This document shows, one piece after another, positions 59,641 to 64,000 of a DNA stretch of 64,000 nucleotides; position 1 is the first letter of the stretch, and every line of letters begins with the position of its first letter. The stretch comes from CAVPDE01 sp964580575 (lineage in GTDB: Bacteria; Desulfobacterota; DSM-4660; Desulfatiglandales; HGW-15): positions 1 to 64,000 of the forward strand of contig CAZOLJ010000013.1 of assembly GCA_964580575.1 (NCBI GenBank). Reading direction: 5' to 3'. The position numbers and the translations under genes are program-made. The notes beneath the pieces were generated by a model. That model did not search any database. It worked only from the letters and a program-made list of their open reading frames with translations, and was not told where the DNA came from.

Positions 59641-59696
59641 AGGGACGGAGGCACAAAGCAGAGAAATCATTCTATCCCTTGTCCCTTTGTGCCTTC
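59641..59696. repeat. short GGCACAAAG/CTTTGTGCC dyad
   Basis: AGGGACGGAGGCACAAAGCAG and CCCTTGTCCCTTTGTGCCTTC, a smaller relative of 22182-22275, after lipA. Confidence 0.6.
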
Positions 59697-59763
59697 ATGG
59701 CGGAGAAGAAATCAAACTCAAGTCTTCGTCTCACAGGCAATAACGTGAAAGGAGAGAGAGAGG

Positions 59764-60054
59764 ATGGGACCCAAAGAAATGCCCGAACAAGGGTACAAGA
59801 TCATTGCGAAAGTCGTGAGCCAGAAAGGGACGTGCGGCTTTGGATACAAGGTCGACGACGAGATTGTCTTCAATGGAGAAACCATTCAGGGACGGATCTG
59901 CATGAGCGCCCTCTACAGCTTCCTTCCCAAGATCTATGCCATGAGGTACGGCGCCGTCTTTCCCTGGCTCAAGGGGAACAAGGATGCGGCCAGCCACGCC
60001 TGCCCTGACGCCGCCAACCCGGTCGTGTTCGAGATATGTCGAGTGAAAGAATAG
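59764..60054 (+). CDS. TIGR04076-family small protein
   Basis: A 96-residue protein with the family pattern YKIIAKVVSQKGTCGFGYKVGD-like start, GRICMSALYSFLPKIYAMRYG, FPW and CPDAANPVVFEI. It has conserved cysteines; function unknown. RBS AAAGGAGAG. Located at the end of the gcv operon. Confidence 0.88.
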   Translation: MGPKEMPEQGYKIIAKVVSQKGTCGFGYKVDDEIVFNGETIQGRICMSALYSFLPKIYAMRYGAVFPWLKGNKDAASHACPDAANPVVFEICRVKE

Positions 60055-60103
60055 CCATACGTCCACGGATAGAGACAGGGTCTGACCTTTTCTTCCCTTC
60101 CGA

Positions 60104-60245
60104 GGCCGCCGGTGGCGGCCAAGTCTCCCGGTTTGGTGGCCCGGACAAGCTTTGCTTGTCCGTGATAATGCGAGACCTGTTCTGTGCTCTCACGGACAAA
60201 CAAGTTTGTCCGTGCCACCCGTCCTTTAGTAAAGGGGGGATGGGG
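60104..60245. repeat. outer repeat with two compensatory CGGACAA hairpins
   Basis: GGCCGCC-GGT-GGCGGCC hairpin at 60104-60120. Then outer GGTGGC (60135) and GCCACC (to 60219) enclose hairpin 1, CGGACAAGC-TTT-GCTTGTCCG (60142-60162), and hairpin 2, CGGACAAAC-AA-GTTTGTCCG (60193-60212). The two stems differ at one base pair, both paired. Purine-rich AAAGGGGGGATGGGGGG follows. Confidence 0.75.
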
Positions 60246-60252
60246 GGATTTT

Positions 60253-61734
60253 TTAGAAGGCGTTTTCCAGTTTAGGCCTCAACTGCTTCAGGCGCCGCAT
60301 ATCGATCACCACGGTGAAGGTCCGGCCCGCAGGCAAGGACCGGCCGCAAATGACGGTGAAGCGCTTGGACAGATCCGGAACCCGGCCGTTCAAAAGCAGT
60401 TTGAGCATTTCCTTGGGCGCCCAGTCCGAGTCTGTAGAGAGGGTTCCGAACTCGTCCGAGTATCGCTGGGGTGCGCAGGCGTCTTCGATCGTGGGCCTGA
60501 TGATGAAAACGGTGGCTCTGTCGAGGATCTCCAGCTTCTTGGCTCCCTCCTCCACCAGGGCCAATTCCTCCTGCTGCGGGAGAGCGAACAGGGTGTACGC
60601 CTGAACTCGGGCCAGCGGAAGTCCCACTAAAAATATTAAGCCTAACACGGCAGGCAGCAGCCATTCCCGACGTTTAGGAAGATACGAAGCAAGGGTCTGC
60701 AACCCCAGAACGAAGAAGACCAGCAGGACTCCGGTCAGCGCATAGATCGTCCTGTAAGTTGACCACCGCTGCATGGAGACAAGATTTGCAGTGAACGCGG
60801 CCATGAGAAGGGCGGACAAGGTCACTGCCCAAAACAGTCCCTCGCGCCACCCTCCGCTCCTCCACCTGCCCCATCCGCCGACCAGGATGATCCCCCCTGT
60901 GATCACCGCCGTCATAATGAAGGCAATGGCCATGCCTTTTTCCGCGTCGTTGAGGACAATGAGGGCAAGGGCGTTGCGCAACGGCCCTGCAATGAACCAG
61001 TGCAGCTTGGCCATGGGTTCGGTCTCCAGCACCACCAGGCTCGACTGTTTGAAAACATCCGCGGCGTACAAGAGCTGCATGATCCCGTAGGAGGCGGCAA
61101 GGGCGACCCCCATGGTGAGGAAGTGTTTGATGAGGCAGCGGGTCCGCCATTGCAAGGTTTGGTCCTGATACGCCACGAGCCCTGCTGCAACAAGGACAAA
61201 GTAGAAGAACACGTGAGGCTGATAAATCAGGATGCCCGTGACCAGGAGGGCCACGGCTGCAGCGGTGCGAAGAGCCCCGCCTTTTTGACCGACAAGGAAG
61301 GCGGCAAAACTGCAAAGGCCTCCCACCAGATGGGGCCAGCAAATGGCCCATGAGACCATCACCTGGGCAGCCGGCAGCACAGACATCAAGGCTCCCAGCA
61401 GTGCGCTGGTCCAGGTCGGCCAGTTGAGTTTGAGCAGGGCCAAGAAGAGCATGGCCGAAACGGCTCCGACGCACAACGCCGAGGCCACGCGGCCCTTCCA
61501 CAGATCGTCGATCCCATCCACCCTTTCGAAGAACACCTCGAGCATCACGCCGTAGAGAGGCCGGGCAAAAGTTCCGACGTGCCGGATTACCTTCCCCGGC
61601 TCTTCATGAACTTCTCTCAGGATGGCGTAATCGTCACGGAACCCAAAGCGGGCGAAGAGCGTGTTTGAATAGATGATCAGGGGAAGCAGAAGAAGAGCAG
61701 CGGCCACCAGCCAGCGGGTTCGTCCGCTCCACAT
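60253..61734 (-). CDS. polytopic membrane protein, GT-C-like glycosyltransferase candidate
   Basis: A 493-residue protein with about ten hydrophobic segments. Just after the first one, FGFRDDYAILREV resembles the acidic loop of GT-C glycosyltransferases such as GtrII-like enzymes. The C-terminal part (about 400-493) is soluble. The substrate is unknown. ATG 61734 is taken; TTG 61758 in frame is an alternative. Neither has a clear RBS. A strong promoter lies upstream. Confidence 0.6.
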   Translation of the reverse strand: MWSGRTRWLVAAALLLLPLIIYSNTLFARFGFRDDYAILREVHEEPGKVIRHVGTFARPLYGVMLEVFFERVDGIDDLWKGRVASALCVGAVSAMLFLALLKLNWPTWTSALLGALMSVLPAAQVMVSWAICWPHLVGGLCSFAAFLVGQKGGALRTAAAVALLVTGILIYQPHVFFYFVLVAAGLVAYQDQTLQWRTRCLIKHFLTMGVALAASYGIMQLLYAADVFKQSSLVVLETEPMAKLHWFIAGPLRNALALIVLNDAEKGMAIAFIMTAVITGGIILVGGWGRWRSGGWREGLFWAVTLSALLMAAFTANLVSMQRWSTYRTIYALTGVLLVFFVLGLQTLASYLPKRREWLLPAVLGLIFLVGLPLARVQAYTLFALPQQEELALVEEGAKKLEILDRATVFIIRPTIEDACAPQRYSDEFGTLSTDSDWAPKEMLKLLLNGRVPDLSKRFTVICGRSLPAGRTFTVVIDMRRLKQLRPKLENAF

Positions 61735-61787
61735 CACGTGATTTGAAAAAGTGGTCAAACCGGATACTCGGACTTAAAGATTTGAGA

Positions 61788-61816
61788 AAGATAGAGGAAA
61801 TAGGGAGAGTTGTCAA
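61788..61816 (-). promoter_or_regulatory. sigma70 promoter for the polytopic membrane protein
   Basis: Minus-strand TTGACA (61816-61811), 17-nt spacer, TATCTT (61793-61788). Confidence 0.7.
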
Positions 61817-62004
61817 GCGGAGGTCAGGAGATACCGTGTTTTCACTTTTTTGTCGTGCACTCCCAAGGGACTTCAATAAATGGTGGGAATTCAGTCCGGT
61901 GAGGCACTGCGGAAATGACGCGTGCTATAGAGTGGATCGGTAAATGCCCTGACCATAGAGGCTCTTCAGGCATTCGGGCCAAGGCCAGGATCTATTGCCG
62001 CGGA

Positions 62005-62211
62005 TCAGGTCTGCCGGGTTCTTTTCCGGTTATCTTCTGACCGATATTTCGTCCGGATATGGGCTTTCAATTTCTTTCGAATCATGAGGTATCCAACAAC
62101 CACAAAGACCAAGCCTGCAATGAAAACCGCGTGGTTCTTGTTCGCCATCCCATAGCAAACTCCCACCACTCCGAGAAGGCAAACACTCAGGATGAAGGCT
62201 TTTTGTTTCAT
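62005..62211 (-). CDS. small two-helix membrane protein
   Basis: 68 residues from ATG 62211 (RBS AGGTGAGC). Two hydrophobic segments (about 5-25 and 31-48) with the tight loop GMANKNHA, and a basic C-terminal tail (RKKLKAHIRTKYRSEDNRKRTRQT). Not recognised; similar small inner-membrane proteins are common. Confidence 0.55.
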   Translation of the reverse strand: MKQKAFILSVCLLGVVGVCYGMANKNHAVFIAGLVFVVVGYLMIRKKLKAHIRTKYRSEDNRKRTRQT

Positions 62212-62418
62212 GCTCACCTGCTCTTGAGACCGCCTCGACCCTAAATTGGAGTATTCCTTCAGCGAATCGAGGCGTTGATTCCACGAAGCAATCAAGAGGA
62301 ATTTGACCTTACACAAACCCCCTTCATCCGTCAATCTCACTTGGAAGCCTCAGGTTTGACTTGACCTTATGGCTTCGGAAACCTAAATAGTAACCATCTG
62401 GAAATCAAGGATATCCGG

Positions 62419-62478
62419 ATGAAGCGATCAGCGGTCGGCTTTCTGCTGCTCACCCTCTGTCTTCTTGGCTTTTGCTGA
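62419..62478 (+). pseudogene. 19-codon lipoprotein-signal-like remnant
   Basis: MKRSAVGFLLLTLCLLGFC followed by a stop looks like a lipoprotein signal ending at its lipobox Cys, with nothing after it. The rest of 62341-62623 has no recognised feature. Could be chance. Confidence 0.2.
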
Positions 62479-62623
62479 CAGCTGAAAGCTCCGTGCCGAT
62501 AGCGCGATTGTGGACATGCTGTTCCTACACCTGTCAACAAGACCCTTTACCGAATTCTGAGAATCACGGAACAGGTTCTCCAATGCGTCTGTCTCTCATG
62601 CTCGCCTACGGAGGAAAGAGTCA

Positions 62624-63025
62624 ATGGATGAGATCCGAATAGGGTTGAGGGGTTCAAAAGAAATCGTGGTGACCGAAAAGGATCTGGCCAGTGTAACCGG
62701 CAACATAGGCGCTGAAGTGCTCTCCACCCACTGTGTCGTTCTTCTCATGGAACTGGCTTCACGTTCAGCCATCGATGGCCTTCTGCCGGAGGGCACGATG
62801 ACGGTGGGTACTCAGATCAACATCCGCCATTTCGGAGCAGTGCCCTTGGGAGCCAGAGCCAGAGCCGAGTCCATCCTTACAGAAATCAGTGGCCGAAGAC
62901 TTCTTTTCGACGTGACGGCCTATGACGACTTTGAAAAAATCGCGGAAGGACGCAATGAGCAACTCATTGTATCTGTGGCCGGCTTTCTAAGAAAGGTTAG
63001 GTGGAAGAAGGGGGTAAGGGAGTAA
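62624..63025 (+). CDS. FlK-like hot-dog thioesterase
   Basis: A 133-residue single hot-dog thioesterase resembling fluoroacetyl-CoA thioesterase family members: STHCVVLLMELASRSAIDGLLPEG and SVGTQINIRH-like block TVGTQINIRHFGAVPLG, then GRRLLFDVTAYDDFEKIAEG. RBS GGAGGAAAG. It overlaps the convergent MOSC gene by 29 nt. Likely cleaves short acyl-CoA. Confidence 0.8.
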   Translation: MDEIRIGLRGSKEIVVTEKDLASVTGNIGAEVLSTHCVVLLMELASRSAIDGLLPEGTMTVGTQINIRHFGAVPLGARARAESILTEISGRRLLFDVTAYDDFEKIAEGRNEQLIVSVAGFLRKVRWKKGVRE

Positions 63026-63440
63026 TCGGGTCTCCGCAGCGGATCGTCCCTCCTTCAAGCACACGGGCAAAAACGCCCTCTCGAGGCATAATGCAATCCC
63101 CTGCCTGATAATAAATGGCGCATTTCTTAACACACTCTTTCCCGATCTTCGTGATTTCAACGACTGCCTTGTCGCCGAGGCGGAAGCGACTGCCCAGCGG
63201 GGCGGTCTTCCAGTCAATCCCTTTGGTGGCTATGTTCTCGGCAAAATCCCCAAAAGTGACATTCAACCCCCGCGCCTTGCATTCCTCTATTCTTTCTGCG
63301 GCAAGAAAACTGACCTGCCTTTCCCAGGTCCCGGCGTGGGCGTCACCGATGACTCCGTGATTGACGCATAATTCCGCTGATTCGACCTGGGTCTTCCGGG
63401 TTCCCTTCTTGTTGCTTATGGCAATGGACAAGATTTTCAT
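62997..63440 (-). CDS. MOSC-domain protein
   Basis: A 147-residue stand-alone MOSC protein. The fingerprint IGKECVKKCAIYYQAGDCIM carries the conserved cysteines; GVIGDAHAG and RFRLGDKAVVEIT are family blocks. MOSC domains handle sulfur for molybdenum cofactor. A link to the hydroxylase at 13 kb is possible. ATG 63440 is used. Confidence 0.9.
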   Translation of the reverse strand: MKILSIAISNKKGTRKTQVESAELCVNHGVIGDAHAGTWERQVSFLAAERIEECKARGLNVTFGDFAENIATKGIDWKTAPLGSRFRLGDKAVVEITKIGKECVKKCAIYYQAGDCIMPREGVFARVLEGGTIRCGDPITPLPPSST

Positions 63441-63488
63441 CAATTCCCCGCATGCTATTTCATTGACTCTTGAGTTGATTCACCGAGT

Positions 63489-63896
63489 CTATTCTTTATT
63501 CTTGATCAGGTCCGACAGAGTGACACGGCTCAACTTCCCGAACATAGCCTCCCCTGTCTGGACCCACAGGTTTCGTGTCAAGCAGGAAGATGCTCGTTCG
63601 CAGACCTCTGGATTTGCAGCACATTGAGCGATGCTCTCTCCACCCTCAAGAAGAGCGACGATTTCACCGACGGTTATCTCTTCCGGAGCTCTGGCCAGCC
63701 TGTATCCTCCCCAGGCCCCTCGCACGCTGATAAGATATTTGGCTCTCTTGAGGGGAATGATGATTTGCTCCAAGTATTTCAGGGAGATCTCTTGTCTCCT
63801 GGACACATCTTTAAGCTGAACGAACTGGTTCACACCGTGCTCCGCCAGGTCAAGCATCAACCTCGTTCCGTAACGGCTTTTTGTAGAAAGCTTCAC
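63489..63896 (-). CDS. Rrf2-family Fe-S-type transcriptional regulator
   Basis: A 135-residue Rrf2 protein with N-terminal HTH (MKLSTKSRYGTRLMLDLAEH; LKYLEQIIIPLKRAKYLISVRG) and three cysteines spaced C-X6-C-X5-C (QCAANPEVCERASSC), as in IscR/NsrR-type Fe-S sensors. GTG start at 63896 with GGAGGT upstream. It probably senses iron-sulfur or redox status. Confidence 0.92.
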   Translation of the reverse strand: MKLSTKSRYGTRLMLDLAEHGVNQFVQLKDVSRRQEISLKYLEQIIIPLKRAKYLISVRGAWGGYRLARAPEEITVGEIVALLEGGESIAQCAANPEVCERASSCLTRNLWVQTGEAMFGKLSRVTLSDLIKNKE

Positions 63897-64000
63897 CGAC
63901 CTTGACCTCCAGGACCAATCCGGTCACGACAAGAGCGTTCAATTTCCTATCAAATGAATACAACTTAAAAGGATCCGCCCAATTGTCAAGTCCCGGGCCC

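Noticed and set aside
1..64000. tRNA, rRNA, tmRNA, prophage or CRISPR array
   Set aside because: Intergenic regions were read for tRNA-like cloverleaf ends, CRISPR repeats and phage genes; none seen. A tRNA scan would settle this.

Overview
The window looks like a chromosomal piece from an anaerobic, GC-moderate (mid-50s % by eye) Gram-negative bacterium, most likely a member of the Desulfobacterota (former Deltaproteobacteria). The reasons are inference from gene content: GspA/ExeA plus GspB secretion ATPase genes, MglA with DUF4388 proteins, an AmmeMemoRadiSam locus, a two-part glycine decarboxylase (GcvPA/GcvPB), LipA, TIGR04076 and B12-type proteins. There is no rRNA, tRNA, CRISPR array or prophage. 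Intergenic DNA is unusually rich in dyad repeats and holds one well-formed MITE.

Layout. 0.1-5.3 kb: a EutA-like chaperone, a small Moco/sulfur-carrier set (MoaD-like, MobB, MoeB/ThiF-like), a B12-binding/degenerate radical-SAM-like protein and a ferredoxin. 5.4-7.9 kb: GspB and ExeA/GspA. 8.1-12.2 kb: an exported-looking AmmeMemoRadiSam module (AMMECR1, a polytopic spermidine-synthase-like protein, radical SAM enzyme). 12.3-12.6 kb: an IS66-like MITE. 12.9-27.4 kb: a long minus-strand catabolic locus: DUF2877/AllH, FdrA/AllF, a small FdrA-domain protein, DUF1116/AllG, a cyclase-family hydrolase, a CodA-like amidohydrolase, a BMP-type nucleoside ABC importer, a xanthine-dehydrogenase-type hydroxylase without FAD subunit, and a small zinc-ribbon regulator. 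This reads as uptake and breakdown of a purine-, pyrimidine- or hydantoin-like compound through a carbamoyl or oxamate-type intermediate. 27.4-31.3 kb: a secreted Calx-beta/RCC1 giant. 31.4-34.6 kb: FabF-AcpP-FabG with RpmF and YceD. 34.9-40.1 kb: uncharacterised proteins around an MglA-type GTPase. 40.5-44.8 kb: a short orphan transcription unit, GltX, SerA and a kinase-fold-like protein. 44.8-47.9 kb: SDR, CoA-transferase and STAS genes, with gene remnants. 48.0-60.1 kb: a serine/glycine/one-carbon block: SerB-like protein, SbnI/SerK-like serine kinase, a GcvT-GlyA fusion, LpdA, and divergently an Lrp regulator, GcvH, GcvPA, GcvPB, LipA and TIGR04076. 60.3-63.9 kb: a polytopic membrane protein, small proteins, a FlK-like thioesterase, a MOSC protein and an Rrf2 regulator.

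How the parts fit. The Moco genes and the MOSC protein could serve the molybdenum hydroxylase. The glycine cleavage genes, lipoate synthase, the GcvT-SHMT fusion, SerA and the SerB/SerK pair form a coherent C1-glycine-serine-phosphoserine set. The strongest candidates for something undescribed are: (1) the SerK-like kinase coupled to a SerB whose catalytic HAD motifs are altered; (2) the FdrA/DUF1116/DUF2877 catabolic locus with its FAD-less hydroxylase and an amidohydrolase lacking a metal-ligand histidine; (3) the export-type AmmeMemoRadiSam module without MEMO; (4) two intergenic elements in which an outer inverted repeat encloses two hairpins whose stems differ by compensatory changes. All homology statements come from reading motifs; no search was run.
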